64,000 nt of DNA. Origin: Rickettsia endosymbiont of Cardiosporidium cionae. Its GTDB lineage: Bacteria; Pseudomonadota; Alphaproteobacteria; Rickettsiales; Rickettsiaceae. The position numbers were made by a program, and so were the translations under genes. The stretch spans positions 62,001 to 126,000 of the forward strand of contig NZ_JADAQY010000005.1 of NCBI RefSeq assembly GCF_015476335.1, written 5' to 3'. Under the pieces are notes generated by a model. That model did no database searches and had not been told where the DNA came from. It saw only the letters and a program-made list of their open reading frames with translations. The first letter of the stretch is position 1; the number at the start of each line of letters is the position of its first letter. Positions 9,801-18,031 of the stretch are shown here, piece by piece.

Positions 9801-10452
9801 GAACACTGCTAAAATAGATTCAATATTAACAACACCATATCTATATTATAAATTTGATTCTAAAATATTTATAGAAGGCAATGTTAGTTTTAACATCAAT
9901 TTGATAAAAAATGATAAAATACTAGTGGATCCTACAACAACTAAGAATTGTAATATGCTTGCAAACTATAGAAGACTATCTACAACTATCAATTCATTGA
10001 TAGGATATCAACATACTATAGGAGAGGTAGCAATAATACCAAAAGTAGGAATGAAATTCTCTAAAGTAGGATCAATATCCTATACAGAAAAAAATTCTGA
10101 CTTTAATCAAAACATCAAAGCAGACTCTGTAGATAATATATATGCATCAACCTCAATAGATTTAATAGGGAAGGCACTATCCAAAGGCAATTTTACTATA
10201 ACACCAAAGATAAGCGGGTCATACATTATACCACTGCACAAACGCAACGTTAGCTATTCTTGTACAATACCAAATTTAAGCCCTAGCATCATTGATAATA
10301 ACATTATAAAAGACTGTCCTGAATATAAGATAAGCATAAACTTAAGCAATCTATACCAACAAAATTGTCAATTTGATATAGGATATAGTCTAAACATGAA
10401 AGGTAAAAATGTCTCACATAATGCAAATTGTAAAATACGTTTTAACCTATAA
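6850..10452 (+). CDS. Sca-like autotransporter with coiled-coil repeat passenger
   Basis: A type V secreted surface protein is inferred. Residues 1-30 are a signal peptide (charged start, hydrophobic LLISIILL core, ATA cleavage region). A long Asn/Lys-rich passenger follows, with low-complexity Asn/Thr/Ser residues at about 415-475 and an Ala/Lys/Glu/Gln coiled coil at about 480-800 built from duplicated repeats. Residues from about 920 to 1200 look like an autotransporter beta barrel: alternating hydrophobic strands, a GVILGGEIV strand, a NLILGLGIGYC strand and a terminal strand ending KIRFNL. The layout resembles rickettsial Sca proteins, which act in adhesion and entry, but I cannot assign it to a numbered Sca. 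It stands alone between cmk and tRNA-Ile, with its own candidate promoter. Confidence 0.75.
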   Translation: MQKFYLSLLYVSKFLLISIILLTNTTATAIGPEIDPKDTKEILNSFRYFFKNDSNVERFTQPNAQIVNTSKNKKLFLKQMMFGRKTIHSYPEITKISQGQNKNFDANFIQNNTNLIKSSDFYKPINIFFSGIGANIGANTELEFINQSDQSMLSQIAANKNPGISEDYLNINCAQVDLCGQGIISPPENSSNDDSKRYHIINHTFTLGINNMRNNNQGLSSNTQINNLYKKFLANALDSNIKNIKTHLEKNATSLTQYKNILSNYVFLVNPLLPNISDQTIVDKVKMRINKIIIFFNSKHQNKKQELLQLVAELPEIHENVNNIAKIDKINITYPEALVQEQKLLNTIKKKLGELSGATLKDNIEEIDIKPSDMVNVYNALSDTCQAYITDHILIRINNYAMSISMLLKEIEDQQSTSESTTANNTVNNNTRETSDNKNNINASGTDTNSNQDGYHTPNQESDKKIEQDTTQQSTTDLRAKHAKEDEERKLLLAQLQAKREAEEKAAQKQVAKEKAAKEKAAQEQTQEAETRTKAAQDKAKEDEKKQLSEAIQKLTEKYTEAKTRTEAAQGETKDAQDKAKKAEQNLAQLQQQTQEAIQKLKKQAEEEIQKQKEAETRTKTAQGETKDAQDKAKKAEQNLAQLQQQAQEEIQKLKKQAEEEIQKQKEAETRTKAAQEESGKSQQHLAQLSEAIKKLTKEYNAAKTRTAAVQDEAEKSVQNLTQLKKQAQEAEKVLELIVNESKNKAQNDDEVKFLNEFKEKLKIEIEQLQNEIKGYNKALQDIENKKRNQEQMRSVKLLLQNNPNWNEENDNANFNNLAKLAYKNTEEQENANTSIIHKTAKLLLNPEISNEIKSDAYFRITRLNQDEDLILYNMHKLPEYSVQARILLLAMNNDLNSQSYNLASNSSIPHNLVPNKHENNNNIWINYYNTQEKQSKQKNTIEYSAKANGVILGGEIVRNKNLILGLGIGYCNKNVKFHAQHEGNTAKIDSILTTPYLYYKFDSKIFIEGNVSFNINLIKNDKILVDPTTTKNCNMLANYRRLSTTINSLIGYQHTIGEVAIIPKVGMKFSKVGSISYTEKNSDFNQNIKADSVDNIYASTSIDLIGKALSKGNFTITPKISGSYIIPLHKRNVSYSCTIPNLSPSIIDNNIIKDCPEYKISINLSNLYQQNCQFDIGYSLNMKGKNVSHNANCKIRFNL
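8440..8961 (+). repeat. tandem coding repeats in the autotransporter passenger
   Basis: The marker acacgtact recurs at 8440, 8539, 8698, 8857 and 8962, dividing the stretch into units of 99, 159, 159 and 105 bases (33, 53, 53 and 35 codons). The two 159-base units, 8539-8697 and 8698-8856, differ at only about five positions by direct reading, so the duplication is recent. All units keep the frame and the heptad character of the coiled coil. The shorter first and last units share the ends but lack the middle. Confidence 0.9.
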
Positions 10453-10615
10453 AATATCCTTCCTACCTATAAAAAGGAAGAAGTTCAATTAATACAAATT
10501 ATATGAAGCAGTCTAATAAAAGAAATGACATTAATTACCTCAGATGTATAAGATAAATCTACAGCTTTCTGGTATTACTAGATATTTGTCTATCTTTTAC
10601 CAAACAAGAAAACGA

Positions 10616-10692
10616 TGGTGGGCTTGAGAAGACTTGAACTTCTGACCTCACGCTTATCAGGCGTGTGCTCTAACCAGCTGAGCTACAAACCC
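10616..10692 (-). tRNA. tRNA-Ile (GAU), with encoded CCA
   Basis: The minus strand folds as a standard tRNA: acceptor stem GGGTTTG paired with CAAGCCC (one G-T pair), D arm with AGCTCAGCTGGTTAGAGC, anticodon loop CTGATAA giving anticodon GAU, and a T arm with GTTCAAGTC. CCA is encoded after the discriminator A (10619). It lies in a 412-base stretch free of protein genes between the autotransporter and the SPFH gene; the rest of that stretch shows only a weak 6-base stem at 10459-10480 just after the autotransporter stop. There is no adjacent tRNA-Ala or rRNA, so it is not in an rRNA spacer. Confidence 0.96.
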
Positions 10693-10864
10693 ATTTTATA
10701 AAAAATCTATACTATAACACAAGCCACCAAATAGATCAAAATACAAGCACAGCTACAAATAGTGAAGAAATGATCCAAAGCAAGGGGATTGTATCTTATA
10801 AGAATAGTATAATCAACTTTTAAATAATGCTTAATTAAAGCCTGCGCTGCATAATAATAAAATA

Positions 10865-11794
10865 CTAATTGTCATGTTTCTTTTGGTTCACTATTTTTTC
10901 AAAAATGGTAAATATTTGAGATACAAAAGCCCCAGGATTATTTAAATCTGCTGGCAAGATAATGGTACTAGATTCTTTTGCTATATTCGAAAAAGCATTA
11001 ATATACTGTTCAGCAATTTTAAACGCAACAGCTTCAGCAGAGCCATTTTGCATAAAGGCGGAGGCAACAGACTCTATACTAGCTGCTGTTGCATTGGCCA
11101 GCATAGCAATCGATTCTGATTGACCTTTTGACCTATTGACCCAGTCAGTATATGCTGCTTCTGAAGAAAGAACTACAGAGACTTTATCACCTTCCGCGGT
11201 ATTAATTTTTGATTCCCTGATACCTTCAGATTCAAGTACTACAGCACGCTTTTTTCTCTCTGCGGCTACCTGTAATTCCATAGCTTGCAATATCGATTTA
11301 GGAGGTTGAATATCTTTAATTTCATACCTCATACATTGTATTCCCCAGTTGGTAGCAGCCTGATTTATAGATGTAACAATAGCATGATTTAGTGCTTCTC
11401 TTTCTTCGAAAGTCCTATCTAAAGTTAATTTACCAATTTCAGAGCGCATATTAGTTTGAGCTAACTGTGATATAGCATAATATGGATTACTCACTCCATA
11501 AGATGCTGATACAGGATCTATAATTTTCACATATAATACACCATCTATAGATAGGCTAACATTATCATTAGATATGGCAGTTTGTGCTTTTACATCTAAC
11601 GCCTCTTCTTTCAATGTATGCTTATAGGCAATTCTTTGTATTATTGGTATTATAACGCTTAACCCAGGCTCTAATACTTTATCAAACTTACCTAATTTTT
11701 CTACCACCCATGCCTCTTGCTGTGGTACTATTTTTACTGCATTCAATATAATAAACACTGAAATTATACCAACAACCGATAAAGTGATTAACAT
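10865..11794 (-). CDS. SPFH/band-7 (stomatin-like, slipin) membrane protein
   Basis: The protein is a single-pass membrane scaffold. Residues 1-22 are one hydrophobic segment, followed at once by the band-7 start VPQQEAWVVEKLGKF. Further hallmarks are the LKEEALDVKAQTAISNDNV and VDPVSASYGVSNP-like strands (here IDPVSASYGVSNP), the R-SEIGKLTLD segment, and the GIQCMRYEIKDIQPP ending of the SPFH core, then an Ala/Glu-rich coiled coil (about 175-240) that supports oligomers. Length 309 fits bacterial stomatin/paraslipin proteins. These form ring or microdomain assemblies that influence membrane proteases or integral protein quality. No NfeD partner is next to it, which is usual for the paraslipin subgroup. 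Confidence 0.9.
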   Translation of the reverse strand: MLITLSVVGIISVFIILNAVKIVPQQEAWVVEKLGKFDKVLEPGLSVIIPIIQRIAYKHTLKEEALDVKAQTAISNDNVSLSIDGVLYVKIIDPVSASYGVSNPYYAISQLAQTNMRSEIGKLTLDRTFEEREALNHAIVTSINQAATNWGIQCMRYEIKDIQPPKSILQAMELQVAAERKKRAVVLESEGIRESKINTAEGDKVSVVLSSEAAYTDWVNRSKGQSESIAMLANATAASIESVASAFMQNGSAEAVAFKIAEQYINAFSNIAKESSTIILPADLNNPGAFVSQIFTIFEKIVNQKKHDN

Positions 11795-12000
11795 AAAACT
11801 AATAATTATTAAATTAAGAATAAATCATCAATAGCTTTTAAATAAATATATTAGATCCAACTTACTATGTATCTAAAACAATATTAACTAAGCTAACAAA
11901 GCAAAAAGCTATCACTATTAGTGTAAATAATCAAACAAAAAGAAGCAATTTAATATTCGTCTGATATCCAATCATTAATAACAAATATAATTTTTAATTA

Positions 12001-12972
12001 TTATTTATTTTTTAAATTGTCACTAATTTTTTTTATAGAGATAGAGCTATTAGCCAGATATTCTCTATTATCAGAAAAATTAATAATTTGTTTAGGTCTT
12101 AATTTATTAGAAAACCAAGTAATTTGTCTTTTAGCATATTGTTTAGTTCTAATAAAAATCAGCTCTATAGCTTTTTCTAAAGAAATTTTATGTTGCAAAT
12201 AAGCAATAATCTCCTTAATGCCTAATGCATGTATTGCAGGATTATTTATCACACCAAAATTATCCAATAAAGATCGGATTTCTTCTATAACTAAATTGTC
12301 TGAGAACATATTATATAAACGATGTCTACATAAATCATATAAGTAATTTCTTTCTGGCAACAACATAATAACATCTAATGTAAAATCTTTTAAAGAGCTT
12401 ATTTTGTACCTTTCTTGGTAGAAATCAAGTATTGAAGAACCGGTCTGAAGTAACACTTCATAAGCTCTACATATCCTCTGGGAATCGTTAATATTTATCC
12501 TTGTTTTCAGTAACGGATCTTTTTTACATAAGATATTAAATACTACTTCCCTACCAAATTTGTCATACAAATATTTAGCTTCTTGCTTAACATTAAGTTC
12601 AATACTAGGGATATTATGATACCCATATATCAAAGAATTAATGTACATACCACTTCCAGAGACTAATATAGCAGTACTACCTAAATTAGATAAATTTTTA
12701 ATTACATCGATTGCAGTTTTACAATATAAATCCACAGAAAAATATCGATTAACATCCAAAAAATTATATAGGTAATATCCCAATTTTTCTTGCAATTGTT
12801 TGCTAGGAGAACTAGTGATAATAGGTATTTGTTTATATATCTGCATAGAATCAGCATTCACTACACCTACCAGATCAGCCCCAATTTCTAGAGCTAATCT
12901 ATGAGCAAAATCTGTCTTATTACTAGCAGTAGGGCCACAAATTACGATAACCCTTTTCACTGATTTACCCAT
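12001..12972 (-). CDS. miaA: tRNA dimethylallyltransferase MiaA
   Basis: MiaA attaches the isopentenyl group to A37 of tRNAs that read UNN codons. The N-terminal IVICGPTASNKTDFA is the P-loop, followed by NADSMQIYKQIPIITSSPS, which matches the family's tRNA/DMAPP contact block, and later by the insertion domain and TKQYAKRQITWFSN near residue 290, the family's RQxTWFR-like segment. I start at the ATG at 12972 (MGKSVKRV); the frame extends two codons to a TTG. One oddity is the P-loop, GPTASNKT in place of the usual GPTASGKS, with Asn at the last Gly position. Everything else appears intact. Confidence 0.93.
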   Translation of the reverse strand: MGKSVKRVIVICGPTASNKTDFAHRLALEIGADLVGVVNADSMQIYKQIPIITSSPSKQLQEKLGYYLYNFLDVNRYFSVDLYCKTAIDVIKNLSNLGSTAILVSGSGMYINSLIYGYHNIPSIELNVKQEAKYLYDKFGREVVFNILCKKDPLLKTRININDSQRICRAYEVLLQTGSSILDFYQERYKISSLKDFTLDVIMLLPERNYLYDLCRHRLYNMFSDNLVIEEIRSLLDNFGVINNPAIHALGIKEIIAYLQHKISLEKAIELIFIRTKQYAKRQITWFSNKLRPKQIINFSDNREYLANSSISIKKISDNLKNK

Positions 12973-12999
12973 TAGCAACTAATGACACCTAAAACCACT

Positions 13000-13917
13000 C
13001 TAACAATCAAGTATCTTCATAAGATCTTGCCATTCCCTAATACCCATACTAACAGACTGTCTATCTACAAACTCCCCTTTAATCATTTTACGCACTACAT
13101 CCAAAGCTGTCTGGGAAAGATTAGCAGCTTTAAGTTTATATTCGATAAAAGCATCATACACGTGTGGTGTCCATAATTTGACTACATCTATTATAGAATT
13201 TGCATACATTCTAATTTCATACTGAGCGGTTTCATCTGCTCTAAGTAATAAAAAATGTAACAAATTATGCAAATCAATTTTCCAGTAGATTTCAGTATAA
13301 TGGTTAAGAGTCAAGTTAATTCTAGCTAACTCTCGAGAAATGCCAATATTATTATCATCAGTAATGCTACCATCTGGATCACAATTCATCATTTCTCTAT
13401 AATGATTGTGACAATTAATAGAATCAGATTTTATAAACTCTATGACTTTATCTACCAAATCTTTTGGTAGTGTTTTATTATTTCTACCTTGCTTATTGGT
13501 AGAAGATTGAGATAAAATATTTTCTGCCAATGGTATATAAAATTCATTACTTAGCACTGAATATCTTGCAGAATATTCATTGATATTGGCAGTTCTATGT
13601 CTTATCCATTGTCTTGCTACAAAAATTGGTAGTTTAATATGAAATTTTATTTCACACATTTCAAAAGGAGTAGTATGCTGATGACGCATTAGATAACGAA
13701 TCAGAGCTCTATCTTCGGAATGACTTTTAGTGCCCTTACCATAAGATATCCTTGCTGCTTGCACTATAGCTTCATCATTACCCATATAGTCTACTACCCT
13801 GATAAATCCATGATCCAAGATATTAAATTTCTGATATAAAATATTCTCTAGATCCTCTGATACAGCCCTTCTAGTAACTGATGTTTGAAATAATTGATTG
13901 TTAACACCACTATTCAT
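13000..13917 (-). CDS. thyX: flavin-dependent thymidylate synthase ThyX
   Basis: ThyX makes dTMP from dUMP with methylene-tetrahydrofolate, FAD and NADPH. The signature RHRxxxxxxxS is present as [11 protein letters not shown] around residue 102, followed by ARYS, and the [10 protein letters not shown] region near residue 57 and the [24 protein letters not shown] block contact FAD and dUMP. Length 305 matches rickettsial and other alphaproteobacterial members. The gene sits 27 bases upstream of miaA on the same strand and the two may be cotranscribed. ThyX use implies that the folate cycle regenerates tetrahydrofolate without needing large dihydrofolate reductase flux. Confidence 0.97.
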   Translation of the reverse strand: MNSGVNNQLFQTSVTRRAVSEDLENILYQKFNILDHGFIRVVDYMGNDEAIVQAARISYGKGTKSHSEDRALIRYLMRHQHTTPFEMCEIKFHIKLPIFVARQWIRHRTANINEYSARYSVLSNEFYIPLAENILSQSSTNKQGRNNKTLPKDLVDKVIEFIKSDSINCHNHYREMMNCDPDGSITDDNNIGISRELARINLTLNHYTEIYWKIDLHNLLHFLLLRADETAQYEIRMYANSIIDVVKLWTPHVYDAFIEYKLKAANLSQTALDVVRKMIKGEFVDRQSVSMGIREWQDLMKILDC

Positions 13918-14132
13918 CTTATTATATATATAATTGTACTATTCATCATATATTATATTGCTTAATAATATTTATTTTATAATATATAAATATAGCATAA
14001 TTGAATTATATATCAAATAATCATGTGGTATTATTTAGGTGCATATAAGCAACAATATATTTTGTACTTAGTGGTTATTATATTTTAGTTCTAAATTAAC
14101 TAATACTATATAAATTATATTTTATATTTACT

Positions 14133-15401
14133 ATGTTATCCAGCATTTGCATATTCATATTTTTATTTATTTCTGCTGCCATCTCAGCTATAGAAACTGC
14201 AATTACCGCAACTTCCACAGGAAAAATACAAAAACTACATTCTACAAAAAATCCAAAAGCAAAAATACTATTGAATATTCTAAGGGTGAAAAATAAGATA
14301 ATCAGTATACTCCTTATAGGAAATAACGTAATAAATATTCTATGCACCACCTTAGCTACAGCATTATTCATAGATTTGTTAGGCAATGATATAGGCACAA
14401 TAGTATCTTCTATTATAATGTCTGTGGTGATTATTATATTTGCAGAAATTCTTCCAAAAACAATAGCGGTAAAAAATCCTGAAAAAATAGCATTATTTGT
14501 ATCATCAACCCTTAAATATTTCTTAACCATATTCCAACCTGCAAATATTGTTCTGGACTATTTTATAAGAGGATTCTGTTTTTTATTTCGTATTAATTTA
14601 AAACATGAGTTCTCAGCGAAAGACGAGGTAGAAGGTTTAATAGAACATCATGTACAAGAAGGCCATGTGCTAAAATATGATAAAGATATGATAGAAGCAG
14701 TACTGAATATCAGAAATATCAAAGTAAGCGAAATTATGACGCATAGAAGTAGCATATTTGATATCAATATCTCTTTACCATTCGAAAAAATTACTGAAAT
14801 AGTATCAAATTCATCATACACCAGGATCCCTGTATGGAAAGATAACAGAGATAATATAGTTGGCATAATTCATACAAAAGATTTCTTAAATAAAATACAC
14901 TGGAATAAAAATCGATTCAGCGAACTATCTATAAAAAATCTCTTAATAAAACCTTTATTTATTTTAGAAAATGTATTACTGATTGATCAATTAAAGGCTT
15001 TTAGAAAAGGTAAGAGCCATATCGCCTGCATAGTGAATGAATATGGCGATTTCCAAGGTATCGTTACATTAGAAGACATATTAGAAGAGATAGTAGGACA
15101 AATTTACGATGAATATGACTTTAGTACAAAAAAAATTATTACAAAATCTAAGCAAGAATTTATTATTGACGGCCTGGTATCGATTAGGGATATAAATAGA
15201 GAACTAAACTGGAATTTACCAAAAACTGAAGGTACTACAATTGCAGGATTCATTATTAACAAAATGAAGAGAATACCTCAACAGGGAGAATTTTTACTAT
15301 TTGAAAATCTTAAAATAGTGATAACAAAAAAATCCTTTAACAGTATTAAAACTGTTAAAGTAATACTACAAGACCAACCCCAAAGTAATAATGAGCATTA
15401 G
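14133..15401 (+). CDS. CorC/HlyC-family transporter-associated protein (DUF21, CBS pair, CorC_HlyC)
   Basis: The domains run in the usual order: an N-terminal DUF21 membrane domain (about 1-180, hydrophobic segments at 1-20, 55-80, 85-115 and 130-155), two CBS motifs (about 205-320, including VSEIMTHRSSIFDI and HIACIVNEYGDFQGIVTLEDILEEIVG), and a C-terminal CorC_HlyC domain (about 335-410). Family members are linked to magnesium or cobalt efflux; the 'hemolysin' label from tlyC homologues in Rickettsia rests on old assays and should not be taken as function. The last four codons overlap ccmF by 11 bases, so translational coupling is likely. Confidence 0.88.
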   Translation: MLSSICIFIFLFISAAISAIETAITATSTGKIQKLHSTKNPKAKILLNILRVKNKIISILLIGNNVINILCTTLATALFIDLLGNDIGTIVSSIIMSVVIIIFAEILPKTIAVKNPEKIALFVSSTLKYFLTIFQPANIVLDYFIRGFCFLFRINLKHEFSAKDEVEGLIEHHVQEGHVLKYDKDMIEAVLNIRNIKVSEIMTHRSSIFDINISLPFEKITEIVSNSSYTRIPVWKDNRDNIVGIIHTKDFLNKIHWNKNRFSELSIKNLLIKPLFILENVLLIDQLKAFRKGKSHIACIVNEYGDFQGIVTLEDILEEIVGQIYDEYDFSTKKIITKSKQEFIIDGLVSIRDINRELNWNLPKTEGTTIAGFIINKMKRIPQQGEFLLFENLKIVITKKSFNSIKTVKVILQDQPQSNNEH

Positions 15402-17265
15402 TAGCATTGGTAATTATTCATTATTACTTTCTATAATAATATTATTAATTACTATTATAGTACCACTCAACCTAAATAGTAAAAAACACTTATTTTATTC
15501 GTATAATATAATAAATATTATCTGTTTTATCATATTATTATTAGGATTCATCATTGATGATTTTTCAATAAAAATCATCTTATTCAATTCTAATACCAAT
15601 AAATCAATGATTTACAAAATCGCCTCTAGCTGGTCTTCATATGAAGGATCAATGATTTTATGGATGTTTTTATTTTCTATAATGAGTATCACTGCAGTCT
15701 ACTATAATCAAATATCTAATATTAGCAAAAGTTTACAAATCAATATTTTATCTATAATTCAATTTTTGTTTCTAGTATTCATATACTATATGTCCAATCC
15801 ATTTGAGACACTAAATATTAGCAATCTCCCTACAAATGGAATAGGATTAAACCCAGCACTACACGATCACACACTAATAATACATCCCCCACTACTATAT
15901 TTAGGATATGTAGGATATGTCATCCCATTCAGTATGGGATGCATAATTCTAATAACCAAAGATAACTATCATACGACAATTTCATATATCAAAAAATTCG
16001 CTAACATATCAATTGCAAGTTTATCTCTTGGAATCACTACAGGTGCTTGGTGGGCATATCGAGAGCTGGGGTGGGGAGGATTCTGGTTCTTTGATCCAGT
16101 AGAAAACATATCACTTATAATATGGATAGCTGGAATTATGTTACATCATTTTCTATTAATATCTCTCACGAATGTAAAATATCTGCGTTGGACAATAATA
16201 TTATCAATTGTCATATTCACACTCATTCTGTACGGCATATTCATAGTCAGAAGTGGGATTATAGATTCAATACATTCCTTCACATCTTCTATTGAAAGAA
16301 GCCAATATATATTATTTATTGCAATTGTTACTAATTTAATATCAATTATGATATTTTTAGTAAGACATAAACATGTTAAATTAACAAATACAAAATATCA
16401 GTCCTGCAATAAAAATAAATACATATTTTGGTCTAATATCTTGTGGCTAATATCACTAACAACATTGTTGTTATCCATAATATATCCAATTTACTACAGG
16501 TTGGTATATGGAGAAGAAATAGTGATAGATAGCAGATATTTCATAAAAATTTTTATACCACTAAATATACCAATGATAATTCTGGCAGGATTAGTACCAT
16601 GTTTGAACTATAGCAGCATTTTAGTACAAATATTCCTAATATTATCTTCACTAATAATTACATCAGTAATAAATATTTACTTAGATACTAAAATAATGAA
16701 TTTAATAATGATATTTTCTGCCATATACCTAATATTTTCACAAATATACTATATTAAATACAATAGCAATAATTTCTGCAATACATTAAATACACAGAAA
16801 ATATCATCAACTGTCGGACATATAGGATTTGCAATATTAGTACTTAATATCACACTAAACAGTATTTTATCAAAAGAGATTAGTTTTACAGGCAAACTAG
16901 GTGATGAATTAAATAAAGATAATATATCAATAAAATTACAAAATATTAGGCTTAGTGATCAAAAGGATTATATAATGCAAATTTCTGAGTTTTTAATCAG
17001 ATATGATAACACAACAATATTACTAACTCCTGAAACTAGGTTATATAAAGCACAAAAACATATATCACAAAAATCAGATATATATTCTTTTTTATTCTAT
17101 GATATTTATTCGATAGTGAGCAAGATAGAAAATAATATAGTACATGCACAAATATCATACAGAGCACATATTAGCTTCATATGGTTATCCTCTATACTAA
17201 TCTCTATAAGTTTTATATTATGCATATACAAAAAGATACCATACAAAAGGCTAAAAGAAACTTAA
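15391..17265 (+). CDS. ccmF: cytochrome c maturation protein CcmF
   Basis: CcmF is part of the heme lyase that attaches heme to apocytochrome c on the periplasmic side. The tryptophan-rich WWD domain reads WWAYRELGWGGFWFFDPVEN near residue 223, with two family Trp replaced by Phe. Conserved flanking parts include SSYEGSMILWMF, NPALHDHTLIIHPPLLYLGY with the His pair, and a further His-containing helix. The chain has at least twelve hydrophobic segments and a C-terminal periplasmic portion with ILLTPETRLYK, typical of the last third. Length 624 is normal. Overlap with the upstream CorC-like gene is 11 bases; ccmC is separate at 40756-41493. Confidence 0.96.
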   Translation: MSISSIGNYSLLLSIIILLITIIVPLNLNSKKHLFYSYNIINIICFIILLLGFIIDDFSIKIILFNSNTNKSMIYKIASSWSSYEGSMILWMFLFSIMSITAVYYNQISNISKSLQINILSIIQFLFLVFIYYMSNPFETLNISNLPTNGIGLNPALHDHTLIIHPPLLYLGYVGYVIPFSMGCIILITKDNYHTTISYIKKFANISIASLSLGITTGAWWAYRELGWGGFWFFDPVENISLIIWIAGIMLHHFLLISLTNVKYLRWTIILSIVIFTLILYGIFIVRSGIIDSIHSFTSSIERSQYILFIAIVTNLISIMIFLVRHKHVKLTNTKYQSCNKNKYIFWSNILWLISLTTLLLSIIYPIYYRLVYGEEIVIDSRYFIKIFIPLNIPMIILAGLVPCLNYSSILVQIFLILSSLIITSVINIYLDTKIMNLIMIFSAIYLIFSQIYYIKYNSNNFCNTLNTQKISSTVGHIGFAILVLNITLNSILSKEISFTGKLGDELNKDNISIKLQNIRLSDQKDYIMQISEFLIRYDNTTILLTPETRLYKAQKHISQKSDIYSFLFYDIYSIVSKIENNIVHAQISYRAHISFIWLSSILISISFILCIYKKIPYKRLKET

Positions 17266-17294
17266 AATGAATAGCCATTAAGAGTATATTGCCA

Positions 17295-17780
17295 CTAAAT
17301 TAATACTACCCTAGATAGTTTTATTTTATCTATATGAATATCATATTGAAGATCAGTATGCTTTACATTTATACAAATGTGATTATCTTTTACATCCAAT
17401 ACTTTAGCAATATATGTCTTATTACTATCCAACGGTTCATATAAATTAATCTTGATAGATTGACCTATAATACCACAATAATCTTCTACAGATTTTAGTA
17501 TCCTCTCTACCCCAGGAGAAGAAACAGATAAGTAATATTTGCTAGAAATAAAATTTGCAACATCAATTGCTACAGAAACATTACTGCTAACAAATGAGCA
17601 ATCTTGAACTGTAACCGGAATATTTTGCAAACTTTGTATAGATATATCTAATATTGATACACTAGATAATTTACCACGCTTGCTAACATTTTTCTTAGTT
17701 TTGAATTCAAAACTGTATAACTTAAAGCCTATACTGACTAAAACGTCAGAAATCAATTTCTTTAACTGCTCACTATTCAT
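17295..17780 (-). CDS. rimP: ribosome maturation factor RimP
   Basis: RimP assists 30S subunit assembly, acting on the head region. The N-terminal domain ends in the family block YYLSVSSPGVERILKS near residue 90, matching the LEVSSPGxxRPL consensus, and is followed by an Sm-like C-terminal half. I chose the ATG at 17780 (MNSEQLKKLI), for 161 residues; a TTG four codons upstream is the alternative. In most bacteria rimP starts a rimP-nusA-infB operon; here it stands alone, convergent with ccmF, so the operon has been broken up. Confidence 0.92.
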   Translation of the reverse strand: MNSEQLKKLISDVLVSIGFKLYSFEFKTKKNVSKRGKLSSVSILDISIQSLQNIPVTVQDCSFVSSNVSVAIDVANFISSKYYLSVSSPGVERILKSVEDYCGIIGQSIKINLYEPLDSNKTYIAKVLDVKDNHICINVKHTDLQYDIHIDKIKLSRVVLI

Positions 17781-18031
17781 AAATTGATACAATAATTAAT
17801 TAAAAATTACTATTATTTAAATATTTTGTTATAAAAATTACTTAATATATATTATAATATTCTGTTATGTGGTTCATGTAAGGAATTGAGTTGTTTTTCT
17901 AAAAGATATTCTCTACAATATTGGTAAATGAGTTACAACCATAGCTAGTAGATATTGATAATTCTTACATTAAAATGTGAAATTACAAACTTTAATATAT
18001 ATCATAATTCAAATTAAAAATAGATTATAAA

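Noticed and set aside
10459-10480. Terminator after the autotransporter
   Set aside because: The stem is only six bases with a ten-base loop and no T run follows it.
14133-15401. Calling the CorC-like gene a hemolysin (tlyC)
   Set aside because: The domain order is that of the CorC/HlyC transporter-associated family; the hemolysin name has no sequence support.
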